Shown here one piece after another: positions 1-9,459 of a stretch of 64,000 nt of DNA. The DNA comes from B30-G6 sp963701385 (lineage in GTDB: Bacteria; Desulfobacterota; Desulfobacteria; Desulfobacterales; B30-G6), in NCBI GenBank assembly GCA_963701385.1, contig CAVOZW010000017.1, positions 248,001 to 312,000 of the forward strand, read 5' to 3'. The translations under genes and the position numbers were made by a program. Below the pieces are notes generated by a model that was not told the DNA's origin, did no database searches, and worked only from the letters and a program-made list of their open reading frames with translations. The stretch's first letter is position 1. Every line of letters begins with the position of its first letter.

Positions 1-502
1 AGAATTTGACTGAAGCTGTTCAAAATGGAACCATGCGCGAAGATTTCTATTATCGAATCCATATAGTCCCCATAACGCTACCGCCGTTAAGAGATCGAAA
101 GGAAGACATTCAACTGCTGATCGACCATTTCCTATCGATTTTTACCAAAGAAAAGCACCCCAGGGTCTTGCCCGCTAAATACATGGAGGCAATTTACAGC
201 TTCCACTGGCCGGGCAATGTCAGAGAACTGCAAAATGCGCTTCAGCGATATCTCGCCATAGGCAATTTCAATTTTTTGGAAAGGCATCGCTCTGTTGATA
301 AACCATCAACACCCCACCTAGAAACACCAAAAATATCGTATCCTTCCGGCCTTAAACTTAAGCAGAGCGTGGCGTCTTATGAAAAAGACCTTCTCCTGAT
401 GGCTTTGAACAAATCCAATTGGAACCGCAATAAAGCTTAAAATTACTCGATATCCCCCGTCGAACCTTGTATCATAAAATGAAAAAATACGGATTGCTTT
501 AG
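1..502 (+). pseudogene. sigma-54-dependent response regulator (NtrC family), C-terminal part, frameshifted
   Basis: The reading frame is already open at the window edge, so the receiver and most of the AAA+ domain lie outside. What is visible is the end of the sigma-54 activator ATPase domain: REDFYYRI, LPPLRDRKEDI and FHWPGNVRELQNAL, the sensor II/VR-N-EL signature. A linker and a Fis-type helix-turn-helix follow. The main frame stops at 438-440 inside the DNA-binding helix. The helix continues in another frame (KLLDIPRRTLYHKMKKYGLL) to a stop at 500-502. One missing base near 432-439 explains this; an extra A in the AAA at 432-434 would heal it. It may be a true frameshift or a base-calling error. 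The target promoters are unknown. Confidence 0.85.
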
Positions 503-550
503 GCCCAGGGGATTTTCCATGCAGCCCCGAAAAAAAACCGGCATCGATGT

Positions 551-586
551 CAAGCTGTGGGGAATGCCCTCGCTATTGCGGTTCAA
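551..586 (+). repeat. partial copy of dispersed intergenic repeat (ftsH-flanking family)
   Basis: The segment matches the end module of the repeats beside ftsH: a CAAGCT-GGGGA half-stem followed by CTCGCTATTGCGGTTCA, compared with CTCGCTGTTGCGGTTCA at 19148-19164 and 25354-25370. It lies in the 503-668 spacer between the sigma-54 activator remnant and the convergent gene at 669. I see nothing else in that spacer. Confidence 0.6.
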
Positions 587-668
587 ATGCATGGTTTAGC
601 GGAACTGACCCCAATTGTCTCAAGTCGAGAGGCGTAGGCAGCCTGTTGAGGTTCGCGAATGATACCGT

Positions 669-1637
669 TTATCCCTGGGCCTCTTTTTCGAGCGCATCCA
701 GTTTGTCAGGGTCCGAAACAGCGATGTCCACAAGGCTCTTGGGGATGGAACTCTGCTCGCACATCACTCTGATTTCCTTCTCCTTGTCGCTGAATTCCAT
801 GATGTCGCGAATGGATTCGATGTAATCGAGCATCTCATCCGGTGGTATATCTTCCAGCGCAGGCCCTGCTGCCGCTTTCTTTTTCCGTGCGGCCTCCTCT
901 TCCGCCAGCCTTTGTTTTTCTTTTAGCTCGTCTTCCATGGACTTTTTGACGGCATCGATCACACCCCGGTCAACTTTCGCCATTTCGATTATCAATTCTT
1001 CGGAGACGTTATTCTCAATAAGCTGCTTAACCTTCTCCTCGTTGGGCTTGTCCTTTAGCGTCTCGAGCAGTTTTTCGACCCGCAATCTTTCCGCAAGCTC
1101 CTCCTTAATCTTTGCCTTCACCTGCTCAAGCGTCTCATTGCTAATCTCCAGTGCACTGGTGATCACTTTGGAATCCACTTTTTCCTCGATCAGGAGTCGG
1201 ATTCCTTTATCGTCGGGCAGGCCTTTTGCTTTGGCTATGAGCAGATCGAGCTTTGCCTTCTCGACAAATTGAATTACGACGGGTCTGCACTCGGGACTTC
1301 TGAGTTTTGGCCACGTCCCTCCAATGTCACTGAGAAGATTTGTCGTAACCAAATACGGATCAGCGACGTCCTCCAGGGTAAGTTTTGCAATCGCGGTGTT
1401 TAAATCCTTCAGAAGGGGCCGTCCGACATTGCGCATGTCATCGATGGCCCATCGCAAGTTAAGCAGATTGCCCCCAAGACGCGAAACATTGTAACCCGTA
1501 TTGTCAAGTTCCTGTGCAATCCGTTTAATCGATGCTTCCAGGTTTTCCGGCGAGACCTCCTTAGAACCAAGCTCAAGGATTTTTTCCTCGATCAACAACC
1601 AGAGAGGCTTTTTTTCTGTTGCGTCACTTGTGGTCAT
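669..1637 (-). CDS. conserved-looking hypothetical protein, charged and coiled-coil rich
   Basis: I do not recognise a family. The 322-residue protein has no signal peptide or membrane segment. The first ~130 residues look globular, with a conserved-looking stretch around LLNLRWAIDDMRNVGRPLL. From about residue 150 to 270 it is highly charged and helical (EELAERLRVEKLLETLKDK, then a Glu/Arg/Lys run), probably coiled coil. The C-terminal ~60 residues are again acidic. The start at 1637 is well supported by an AAAAAGGAG ribosome-binding site about 8 bases upstream. It stands alone, converging on the broken sigma-54 regulator, with 262 bases before rluD. It is probably cytoplasmic, perhaps a scaffold; function cannot be assigned. 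Confidence 0.8.
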   Translation of the reverse strand: MTTSDATEKKPLWLLIEEKILELGSKEVSPENLEASIKRIAQELDNTGYNVSRLGGNLLNLRWAIDDMRNVGRPLLKDLNTAIAKLTLEDVADPYLVTTNLLSDIGGTWPKLRSPECRPVVIQFVEKAKLDLLIAKAKGLPDDKGIRLLIEEKVDSKVITSALEISNETLEQVKAKIKEELAERLRVEKLLETLKDKPNEEKVKQLIENNVSEELIIEMAKVDRGVIDAVKKSMEDELKEKQRLAEEEAARKKKAAAGPALEDIPPDEMLDYIESIRDIMEFSDKEKEIRVMCEQSSIPKSLVDIAVSDPDKLDALEKEAQG

Positions 1638-1899
1638 CTTTTTATCTCCTTTTTGATGATGTAATCCGATAATAAATGCAGTGTTTGAAGCGCGATAGCG
1701 AGCGCTAACCCCGTGGTTTTTCTACCCGTTGTAAAAAATAAGTTCCGATTTGCATGAAACTGCTTTTCCGGGCAAAGACTATAGAGAAGCACCCCTGTGA
1801 GTCAAGAAAAAAACCAACGTATGTGTGATGCGCTGGACCTGCCGATACCCTTTGAGCAGAACAATCAAGACAGGGCATGTCAGGCATGGTATAGCCACT

Positions 1900-2871
1900 C
1901 TATTCTGTATACGCCGTCAAAGCCTTCATAAGCCCTTGCATGTCCTCCGGAATGGGTGCGGAAAAGGACATGGGTCGTCCCCCAACCGGATGGCTGAAGC
2001 GTAAATGCCTGGCATGCAGCATCTGTCTCTTGGCCGAGCTCAGCAATGCTTCCAGGGGGGTGCTGTTACGCTTTTTGCTCCCGAGCTTTCCGTAGGTATA
2101 TACGGTATCGCCGACGATCGGATGACGCATGGATGCACAATGCACCCGGATCTGGTGCGTTCGACCGGTTTTCAGATCCAGCGCCAGCAGCGTTGCAGCT
2201 GCATAGCGTATCTTTACGCGCCAGATGGTCTCGGCATCACGCCCTTTGGCACTGATGGTGGACATTTTTTTCCTGTCCACGGGGTGCCGGCCTATTGGAA
2301 GCGATATGCGACCAAGGTCCTTTCCCAGAACGCCATGCACCAATGCCAGGTACGTTTTCTGAACGCCCCGTGCCTTGAACTGTTGACTCAGATTTTCGGA
2401 AGCCGAGCGGTTTTTCGCCACCACCATGGTTCCCGAGGTGTCTTTATCGAGCCGGTGCACGATCCCGGGTCTGCGTTCTGCATTGATGCCCCCGAGTTCA
2501 GGGCAATGGTAGAGCAACCCATTGACCAGGGTGCCGGTATCGTTACCGGGTGCAGGATGAACCACCAGGCCAGGGGGCTTATTGATGACGATGAGGTGAT
2601 CATCTTCAAACAGAATGTCCAGGGCGATGGCCTCCGGTTCCAGAGAAGGAGGTTCATAGGCCGGAATGCAGCCTTGAATTTTTTCCCCGGCCTTGAGACG
2701 ATAGCCCGGTTTTTTGGTTTTGTTTTGAATGGTGATCTGGCCGTCCTGAATGAGTGAGGCGGCAAAGGACCTGGAGCAATCCGAACGGTAAACAGCCACC
2801 ACCTGATCGAAGCGCTGGCCGGCATCCGATTCAGCGACGGTAATGGTAAATTCACTTGACGGGGACATCAT
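1900..2871 (-). CDS. rluD: 23S rRNA pseudouridine synthase, RluD family
   Basis: Cytoplasmic enzyme that isomerises specific uridines to pseudouridine in large-subunit rRNA. The 323-residue length is normal for RluC/RluD. Residues ~15-75 form an S4 RNA-binding domain, followed by the catalytic domain with the motif HRLDKDTSG (residues 139-147, catalytic Asp142). Other family marks are INKPPGLVVHPA and KTGRTHQIRVH. Two ATG codons lie in tandem at the start; either is possible. It begins 11 bases after carD ends, so the two are probably cotranscribed. RluD rather than RluC/RluA is inferred from overall organisation, so exact target positions are not certain. Confidence 0.93.
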   Translation of the reverse strand: MMSPSSEFTITVAESDAGQRFDQVVAVYRSDCSRSFAASLIQDGQITIQNKTKKPGYRLKAGEKIQGCIPAYEPPSLEPEAIALDILFEDDHLIVINKPPGLVVHPAPGNDTGTLVNGLLYHCPELGGINAERRPGIVHRLDKDTSGTMVVAKNRSASENLSQQFKARGVQKTYLALVHGVLGKDLGRISLPIGRHPVDRKKMSTISAKGRDAETIWRVKIRYAAATLLALDLKTGRTHQIRVHCASMRHPIVGDTVYTYGKLGSKKRNSTPLEALLSSAKRQMLHARHLRFSHPVGGRPMSFSAPIPEDMQGLMKALTAYTE

Positions 2872-2882
2872 GTGGATGGGAA

Positions 2883-3431
2883 TTACTTTTCTTCGGGTTC
2901 AAACAAGGATTCGATCTCGGAGACAATGGCTTCTTCTTTGGTGTTTCTGGCTGTGGAGAGTTCCTTGACCAGGAGGCTTTGGGCTGTATCATAGAGTTTT
3001 CTTTCCCCAAAAGAAAGGTCTTTTGTCAGTCGCAGTATGGAAAGATCCCGGAACACCTCCGCAACTTCATACAGGGAGCCCGTCTTGATTTTATCCATAT
3101 ATTCCCGATATCTGCGATTCCATGTCTGATTATCGATGGTAGATTCCTGCCGGGCTTTCATGACCTCGATGATCTTGGGGATTTCTTTTTCACTGATCAC
3201 CTCCCGCAAGCCCACGGAAACGACATTCCAGGTGGGAATCATGATCACCATGCCATTTTCGATGATTTTCATGATGTAAAAATCGTGTGTTTCCCCGTTG
3301 ACGACACGGCTTTCGATGGCTTCGATCTTGCCGACACCATGTGCCGGATACACCGCCAGATCACCCACCGCAAAGGTATGCGCAGGCACATCGCTTCTTA
3401 TATCGGTTTCATTCCCGGGTCTATTGGACAT
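2883..3431 (-). CDS. carD: CarD/CdnL family transcriptional regulator
   Basis: RNA polymerase-binding regulator that stabilises open promoter complexes at housekeeping and rRNA promoters. The N-terminal RNAP-interaction domain (residues ~15-75) carries the family signature FAVGDLAVYPAHGVGKIE and MVIMIPTWNV. The helical C-terminal DNA-binding domain includes NRRYREYMDKIKTGSLYEVA. From the ATG at 3431 the protein has 182 residues; an in-frame ATG at 3491 would add 20 residues that look unlike the family. Neither start has a strong ribosome-binding site. It follows the hppA terminator and is probably transcribed with rluD. Confidence 0.9.
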   Translation of the reverse strand: MSNRPGNETDIRSDVPAHTFAVGDLAVYPAHGVGKIEAIESRVVNGETHDFYIMKIIENGMVIMIPTWNVVSVGLREVISEKEIPKIIEVMKARQESTIDNQTWNRRYREYMDKIKTGSLYEVAEVFRDLSILRLTKDLSFGERKLYDTAQSLLVKELSTARNTKEEAIVSEIESLFEPEEK

Positions 3432-3516
3432 TCTTGCACCACAAACAGTTGACACACGTGGATCAAACTCGCTTATACGAGTAAGAATCATAACACCCTT
3501 GAATCAAACAATCAAT

Positions 3517-3556
3517 GAAAAAAAGGATTGGTGCATCTCTGCACCAATCCTTTTCA
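3517..3556 (-). terminator. Rho-independent terminator after hppA
   Basis: A perfect inverted repeat (AAAGGATTGGTGCA, 4-base loop, TGCACCAATCCTTT) is followed on the minus strand by a run of T. It sits 26 bases past the hppA stop and before carD, so it ends hppA transcription. Confidence 0.9.
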
Positions 3557-3582
3557 AAATACAAGATCTGGGTCATGTCAAC

Positions 3583-5589
3583 TTACATCAGGAACGGTAC
3601 CATCAACAAGGCTACCACATTCAGAATCTTGATCATGGGATTCACTGCGGGTCCAGCGGTATCTTTGTAGGGGTCGCCCACAGTATCACCGGTAACGGCC
3701 GCTTTGTGTGCGTCACTCCCTTTCCCGCCCAGGTGACCATCCTCGATATACTTTTTGGCATTGTCCCAGGCAGCGCCGCCCGTGGTCATCGAAATGGCGA
3801 CAAAGACACCCGTAACAATACTGCCGATCAAAAGACCGCCCAAGGCCACCTTGCCGAGCAGGAAACCCACCAGCAGCGGCGCAACCACAGGCAGAAGGGC
3901 CGGCACGATCATTTCCTTCAATGCAAATTTGGTCACGATATCGACGCATGCACCGTAATCGGGCTTGGCAGTACCTTCCATGATGCCCGGTATGTCTCGG
4001 AACTGACGTCTAACCTCGTCTACCACCGCGCCACCGGCATTGCCCACGGCTTTCATGGCAATGGAGGCAAAGAGATAGGGAAGCAGTCCGCCGATAAAGA
4101 GTCCGATGATGACATGGACATCACTCAAGTCGAACTTGATCGGATCACCGCCGTGCAGGGAAAATTCCTGTACATAGGCTGCAAAAAGAACCAGCGCCGC
4201 CAGGGCTGCCGAGCCGATGGCATAACCCTTGGTAACGGCTTTGGTGGTGTTGCCCACCGCATCGAGCGGATCGGTTACGGCGCGGACAGATTCATCCATG
4301 TTGGCCATTTCAGCGATCCCGCCGGCATTGTCGGTAATGGGTCCATAGGCATCGATGGCGATGACCATACCGGTCATGGACAGCATGGACATGGCTGCCA
4401 TTGCGATACCGTAAAGACCGGCAAAACCATAGGCCAGCCAGATAGCCAGGCAGATGGCCAGTACCGGTGCTGCGGTTGCCTGCATGCTGACTGCCAGACC
4501 GGAGATAATGTTGGTGCCGTGACCGGTGGTTGAAGCCTCTGCAATGGCTTTTACCGGACCGTATAAACCGGTATAGTACTCGGTGATGATGACGATGACG
4601 ACCGTCAGGATCAGCCCGATCAGCGTACAGTAATAGATGGACATGGCCGAAAGCTCGCCAACGCCCACAATCAGTTGAGAACAGGCATAGTAGAAGGCGA
4701 TGGCTGCCAGGATGGCCGCCCCGAACATCCCTTTGTAGAGAGCGCCCATGATGTATTCGCTCTTTCCAAGCTTTACAAAGAAAATAGCGATAATGGATGC
4801 GATGATCGAGATGGCGCCCAGTACCAGCGGGAATTCCGTTGCAATCGGTACTTTCGGGAAAAGCAGATGCCCGATGAGCATGGCAGCAACGGCTGTCACC
4901 GCGTAGGTCTCGAAAAGGTCAGCCGCCATACCGGCACAGTCTCCCACGTTGTCGCCCACATTATCGGCAATGGTTGCCGGGTTTCTGGGATCGTCCTCGG
5001 GAATGCCTGCCTCGACCTTACCCACAAGATCGGCGCCCACGTCGGCACCTTTGGTAAAGATGCCGCCGCCAAGACGGGCAAAAATGGAAATCAGGCTGCC
5101 ACCAAACCCAAGGGCAACCAGTGCAATGACATCATGGGTAAACGCATAGTAACCAGCGGTGACGGTCAAAGCCAGACCGGCAACGATCATTCCGGTCACG
5201 GCGCCACCCCGAAATGCCATGGCAAGGCCTGCTGCCATGCCCTTCTTGGCGGCCTCTGCTGTTCTGACATTCGCGATAACAGACACGCGCATGCCGATAT
5301 ATCCGGCCAGAAATGACGCCACGGCTCCGATAAGAAATCCGATGGCGGTTTTAGCGCCCATGGTGGCAAAGATTACGATAAAAATGATGATCCCGGCAAC
5401 ACCCATACTTTTCATCTGACGGTTCAAATATGCAATGGCGCCTTCCTTGATGGCATTGGCAATCCCCTGCATTTTCTCATCGCCTGCAGGGGCGCTCTTT
5501 ACAATCGTCGCGAGAATAATAGAAAATAGAACACCGGCAACGCCGACCAGCGCACAAAACAACGGTAAATTGTTCATTACAACGTCCAT
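3583..5589 (-). CDS. hppA: membrane-bound proton-translocating pyrophosphatase, K+-independent type
   Basis: Integral inner-membrane pump that couples pyrophosphate hydrolysis to H+ export. It has 668 residues and about 16 hydrophobic segments. The pyrophosphate/Mg2+ site is present: GGGIFTKGADVGADLVGKVE, then ADNVGDNVGDCAGMAADLFE. The subfamily signature GNTTKAVTKG contains Lys (~450) and Thr (~453). In characterised family members this Lys/Thr pair marks K+-independent H+-pumping enzymes, whereas Ala/Gly marks K+-dependent or Na+-pumping ones. An ATG at 5601 is possible, but GGAGGAAAG directly before the ATG at 5589 favours the latter. It is monocistronic, ended by the hairpin at 3517-3556. 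In sulfate reducers it can recover energy from the pyrophosphate released by sulfate activation. Confidence 0.96.
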   Translation of the reverse strand: MDVVMNNLPLFCALVGVAGVLFSIILATIVKSAPAGDEKMQGIANAIKEGAIAYLNRQMKSMGVAGIIIFIVIFATMGAKTAIGFLIGAVASFLAGYIGMRVSVIANVRTAEAAKKGMAAGLAMAFRGGAVTGMIVAGLALTVTAGYYAFTHDVIALVALGFGGSLISIFARLGGGIFTKGADVGADLVGKVEAGIPEDDPRNPATIADNVGDNVGDCAGMAADLFETYAVTAVAAMLIGHLLFPKVPIATEFPLVLGAISIIASIIAIFFVKLGKSEYIMGALYKGMFGAAILAAIAFYYACSQLIVGVGELSAMSIYYCTLIGLILTVVIVIITEYYTGLYGPVKAIAEASTTGHGTNIISGLAVSMQATAAPVLAICLAIWLAYGFAGLYGIAMAAMSMLSMTGMVIAIDAYGPITDNAGGIAEMANMDESVRAVTDPLDAVGNTTKAVTKGYAIGSAALAALVLFAAYVQEFSLHGGDPIKFDLSDVHVIIGLFIGGLLPYLFASIAMKAVGNAGGAVVDEVRRQFRDIPGIMEGTAKPDYGACVDIVTKFALKEMIVPALLPVVAPLLVGFLLGKVALGGLLIGSIVTGVFVAISMTTGGAAWDNAKKYIEDGHLGGKGSDAHKAAVTGDTVGDPYKDTAGPAVNPMIKILNVVALLMVPFLM

Positions 5590-5608
5590 TCTTTCCTCCA
5601 TCTGGTGT

Positions 5609-6205
5609 TTAACTTGAGGGTTGAATTGTTCTCTCGTTAAATCGATTCATACCTTCCCTTGTGCCTTCACAAAGGATTGTTACAGCAGCATCCCGAGAAC
5701 GCGCAACAATCTGTTCCAACATTTTTTTTTCATCGGGTTGGAACCGCCCCAGAACATGTCCGGTGACGTTGTCTTCATTCTCAGAGCGCCCGATACCCAC
5801 ACGAAGACGAATGAAATTCTCGTCCCCCAGCGCATCGATAATAGACCGCACCCCATTATGCCCTCCGTGTCCTCCTTTCACTTTTATTTTAATTCTGCCA
5901 TATACAAGATCAATATCGTCGTGGATAACCAATAATTGTCTGGGTGTTATTCCGAAGTACGCAATCAGCCGCTGAATGGGAATGCCGCTCCTGTTCATAA
6001 AGGACTGGGGTTTGATGAGAATGACCTCCACACCCTTTACAAAACCCCTTCCATAGAACGCATCGAATTTTTGTCTGTCAAGCGGGATCGCATGCGCCGA
6101 CGAAAGGGCATCGATCACAAAAAAACCCACATTGTGCCGGGTCTTACGATACTTGTCACCAGGGTTCCCCAACCCTGCGACAACATATACAGTTCTAGCA
6201 GGCAT
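5609..6205 (-). CDS. pth: peptidyl-tRNA hydrolase
   Basis: Cytoplasmic esterase that frees tRNA from peptidyl-tRNA dropped by stalled ribosomes. The 198-residue length is typical. GLGNPG (residues 11-16), the catalytic His in TRHNVGFF (His24), the KPQSFMNRSG substrate loop and LLVIHDDID are all present, as is KGGHGGHNGVRS. Its ATG directly abuts the rplY stop codon (TAAATG), so translation is probably coupled. The prs-rplY-pth order is common in many bacteria. Confidence 0.96.
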   Translation of the reverse strand: MPARTVYVVAGLGNPGDKYRKTRHNVGFFVIDALSSAHAIPLDRQKFDAFYGRGFVKGVEVILIKPQSFMNRSGIPIQRLIAYFGITPRQLLVIHDDIDLVYGRIKIKVKGGHGGHNGVRSIIDALGDENFIRLRVGIGRSENEDNVTGHVLGRFQPDEKKMLEQIVARSRDAAVTILCEGTREGMNRFNERTIQPSS

Positions 6206-6860
6206 TTATTCAGCGCTGTCAGGCTCTTCCTCGCCCTCTGCTGTTTCCGCTTCGATCTCTTCGCCTTCTTCTTCCTCTACTTCTTCCTCTTCTTCGGCTT
6301 TCGGGCTCAGGACCGTTACAATCGTAAAATTGGTTTCGTCAACCAGCTCAAACGATTCATCGATGGACACTTCATCCATATGTTTCGAATCGCCGATCTC
6401 CATATCGGTAACGTCCACTTCAAGCGATTCGGGAATGTTGTTCGGATAACAGAAGATTTCCACTTCATGTCGAACAAGCTGAAGAACGCCACCCTCCTCG
6501 ACGCCCTTTGCATGACCCGTGGCCACAACCGGAATGCTTATTTTAATTTTTTGATCCATGGCCACTTCATAAAAATCCACGTGCAGCAAACTGTTGGAAA
6601 CCGGTCTGGGTCTGCAACTCTTTGATCATGGCCGTTCTTGACTGCTCTTTCCCATTCTGGATCAGCAGGTTGAGCAGGACCTGACCGATATTGGATGTCT
6701 TCAGGATGTTTTCGAGTTCTTTTGTGGTTACCGACAGCATCATCGGTTCTGCCTTGGGTCCGTACAGAATGGCAGGAATCATGCCTTGCCGCCGGAGTTC
6801 TCTTGCGGCACCGTTTCCTATTGTTTTTCGTATCGTTGCCTTCAATTCAATCTTTTCCAA
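6206..6860 (-). CDS. rplY: 50S ribosomal protein L25/general stress protein Ctc, frameshifted in this sequence
   Basis: This is the long (Ctc/TL5) form of L25, which binds 5S rRNA. The N-terminal half (6567-6860) encodes the L25 beta-barrel (MEKIELKATIRKTIGNGAAR, IPAILYG). It runs out of frame near 6608. The C-terminal TL5 domain continues in another frame: LLHVDFYEVAMDQKIKISIP, then NIPESLEVDVT and a very acidic Glu-rich tail. Dropping one C from the CCC at 6608-6610 restores ELQTRPVSNSLLHVDFYEV, a normal L25 junction, so the break looks like a homopolymer error. It sits between prs and pth as usual. Confidence 0.88.
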
Positions 6861-6924
6861 AAAATATCCTCCTTTTAGCCACGCACCTTAAATGAATGGC
6901 TTGAAATTCGAAATACGAATTTAT

Positions 6925-7863
6925 TTATACGAACAAAGATGTCACGGAATCGCCTGTGAAGCTTCGAATGATCGCTTCCCCTACGATTTCGGAAATAGTC
7001 AATATTTTCAGTTTGGCACAGTTTTCCGCGATGCTACTCAAGGGAATCGTGTCTGTCGCCACGAGACTCTTGAGCGGTGACGCATTGATCCTGTCTATTG
7101 CCGGGCCGGAAAGTACCGCATGTGCACAACATGCGTGAACTTCCTGAGCGCCATCCCTGATGAGCGCGTCGGCGGCTTCCGTCAGGGTGCCGGCCGTGTC
7201 CACCATGTCATCCAGGATGATCGCCACCTTGTCTTTCACGTTTCCGATGACAGCCATGGCCTTGGCCACGTTGGGCGCTGATCGTCTTTTATCAATGATG
7301 GCAAGATCCGCCGCCAGACGCTTGGCAAAGGCCCTGGCCCTTTCGACGCCACCGGCATCCGGAGAGACGACCACCAGATCGTCGATTGAAGTTTTTTCTG
7401 ATGTAGTCGATCAATACGGGTGCGGCAAATAGATTGTCCACGGGGATTCTAAAAAACCCCTGAATCTGCCCGGCGTGCAAATCCATGGTGATCACCCTGC
7501 TCGCACCGGCTGTTTCGATGAGATCCGCCACGAGCTTGGCACTGATGGGTACCCGCGGAGCGACTTTCTTGTCCTGCCGGGCATACCCGAAGTAGGGAAT
7601 GACCGCACCGATCCGAAGCGCTGAGGACCGTTTCAGCGCATCGAGCATCATCAGCAACTCAACCAGGTTGTCATTGACGGGTCGGCACGTTGATTGAACG
7701 ACATAGACGGTCTTTCCCCGGACGTTCTCATCGATCTCAATCTGCACTTCGCCATCACTGAACGTCGAGACTTTGGCACCGCCCAACGGCAACTGAGGTA
7801 GTCGCAAATCTGTTTTGCCAGTACCGGATTCGAATTGCCCGAAAAAATCAGAGGTTCTGTCAT
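6925..7863 (-). CDS. prs: ribose-phosphate pyrophosphokinase, two apparent frameshifts
   Basis: Makes PRPP from ribose 5-phosphate and ATP for nucleotide, His and Trp synthesis. The ATG at 7863 begins MTEPLIFSGNSNPVLAKQI. Near 7795 the frame changes to LPLGGAKVSTFSDGEVQIEI (one base missing after CTCAG). The middle part carries YFGYARQDKK and ITMDLHAGQIQGFF. A second shift occurs at the A run complementary to 7392-7397. Removing one A gives YIRKTSIDDLVVVSPDAGGV, which joins the PRPP-binding loop ILDDMVDTAGTL in the C-terminal part. The gene is essential in most bacteria, so both breaks are probably sequence errors. It follows tRNA-Gln and precedes rplY. Confidence 0.9.
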
Positions 7864-7929
7864 GGCGCTCCTGGAATCTGTCTCTAACCATAAGAAAATG
7901 TTTCACACACACGTGCTCGCTACGAGGTC

Positions 7930-8004
7930 TGGCTGGGGCGGGAGGATTCGAACCTCCGAATGCAGGAACCAAAGTCCTGTGTCTTACCGCTTGACGACGC
8001 CCCA
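7930..8004 (-). tRNA. tRNA-Gln (anticodon UUG)
   Basis: A 75-base cloverleaf with encoded CCA. The acceptor stem TGGGGCG pairs with CGCCCCA, the anticodon stem CAGGA/TCCTG encloses the loop CTTTGGT (anticodon TTG), and the T arm is GGAGG TTCGAAT CCTCC. It sits between ispE (stop at 8014) and prs (start 7863), so it is probably processed from the same transcript. Confidence 0.96.
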
Positions 8005-8013
8005 TCACGATTT

Positions 8014-8900
8014 TCAAATCAAGGTCTCGGCCACAAACAGCCGCCATGGGTGATGTGCTGACAGACGTTCGCACGCACGCCTGGCACTGGGCGAATCTGA
8101 ATAGATTCCGAATACCGCCGGACCGCTGCCTGACATCAATGCGGCATCAGCCCCCGTTTGTATTAGTTGTTTTTTTAATCTCCGAATATTACAGGATATT
8201 TAGGAATTGTCACTGTTTCGAGATCATTACACAAAGAGTGATTGACATCGAAGTCGACTTGTCGCAAAAAGATTTTTTAAGTTTTTTTGTGCACTTTGTC
8301 AATCCTAAATTCAGTTTTTTATACACGGCCGCCGTGGAAACATAAATATCCGGGCAGGCCACGACAATCGGCAAGATCTGCAAGCCACCATAAATCTCGA
8401 GGCACTCTCCGATGCCGGTCGCCACAGCCGGTTTATCCTGCAGGAAAAATGGTACGTCAGCACCGATGACCAGTCCCATGGCGTTCAATTCCGCGACTGA
8501 AAACGGTCGTCCATGATATTGGTTGAGATGCAACAGCGTCCGCCCGGCGTTACTGCTGCCGCCACCCAGACCCGCAGCCACGGGTATATGCTTCTCTATG
8601 AAGATGGATACACCACCCTGCTCGCCGGGTTCGGGGTGATCTTCAAGTACCATCGGCTAGTCTCTCGTAAAACAGGCTTGCAGCCTTAAACGCCAGGTTT
8701 TCCCCATCGTCCGGCACCTCCAGGCTGTCACAGTGAACAAAAATCCCTGCTGTTTCAAAATTGAATGTCATCACATCGTACAGACTGATGTGACTCATGA
8801 GCGTCATGAGTTCGTGATACCCGTCAGGTCGCCGACCCGTGACCCCAAGAAACAGATTTATTTTGGCGGGCGAGAGAATCTTCGTTGGCTCACCAGGCAC
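8014..8900 (-). CDS. ispE: 4-diphosphocytidyl-2-C-methyl-D-erythritol kinase, three apparent frameshifts
   Basis: GHMP kinase of the MEP isoprenoid pathway. It starts at a GTG that directly abuts the DUF1844 stop. The N-terminus has SPAKINLFLGVTGRRPDGYH. The frame shifts near 8646 (healed by removing one T: DGTEDHPEPGEQGG) into the GHMP ATP loop HIPVAAGLGGGSSNAG. It shifts again near 8278 (one T added: KSFLRQVDFDVNHSL) and near 8185 (one T added), reaching the C-terminal motif GADAALMSGSGPAVFG and a stop at 8014. All three are short homopolymers, so sequence error is likely. The 3' end lies 10 bases from tRNA-Gln. Confidence 0.88.
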
Positions 8901-9349
8901 TTATCGACGTTCCTTTACGTAGAGCATTCTCAGCTCATACAGCATGGTTTTCAGCATACTGGCCTCGTCATCAGACAAGTTTCCCTGGGTCTTTTTTTCC
9001 ATCATACCGAGTATGTCGATGGTCTGTTTGGCCATGGGCAAATTCTTCGTCTTCTGATTGGTCGTGGGGTCTTCGATGACACCCAAATTAGCAAGGGCGG
9101 ATGAATGAAGTGAAAAAATAAAGGTCGGGAAATTGATTTCCGGCAAGGGGTAGTTTTCACTGGCCGAGTCGCCTTTTCATATTCTTCGATTTTTTCCGCC
9201 TCTTGGTCTGGAACGGTCTCTGTTGATTTCCGTCGATTCCGGTCGATTCGGTTGATCTGTGTTCCGTCGCTTGGTTGTGTCGCTTTCCGGGTCTCTCCGG
9301 AAAATAGTCTTTTGTCTTTGATCACAAAATCTTTACTCTCGTCTGACAT
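8901..9349 (-). CDS. DUF1844 family protein, one apparent frameshift
   Basis: Small cytoplasmic protein of unknown function, typical of Desulfobacterota and Acidobacteria. The first frame gives MSDESKDFVIKDKRLFSG and a charged, low-complexity linker. The conserved DUF1844 domain follows in another frame: LPEINFPTFIFSLHSSALAN, then NLPMAKQTIDILGMMEKKT and a C-terminus LYELRMLYVKERR. One more C in the CCCC at 9147-9150 joins the two frames. The stop codon directly abuts the ispE start, so translation is probably coupled. Confidence 0.85.
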
Positions 9350-9459
9350 CTTTTCTCTCCTGTGCTTGCCCTGCGGACGTCATTGATTGTTGCTCATGGC
9401 GGATAGCGCTTGACTGCAAGCAAACCTAAAACGTAAGCCCTAAAACCCAAAATCTTTAG

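Noticed and set aside
1705..1887. 60-codon minus-strand frame between the orphan gene and rluD
   Set aside because: No ribosome-binding site and no protein-like pattern; overlaps a partial repeat.
3298..4533. Long 411-codon open frame on the plus strand
   Set aside because: Antisense to hppA; His/Gly/Asp-rich composition is the mirror of its codons; no ribosome-binding site or family.
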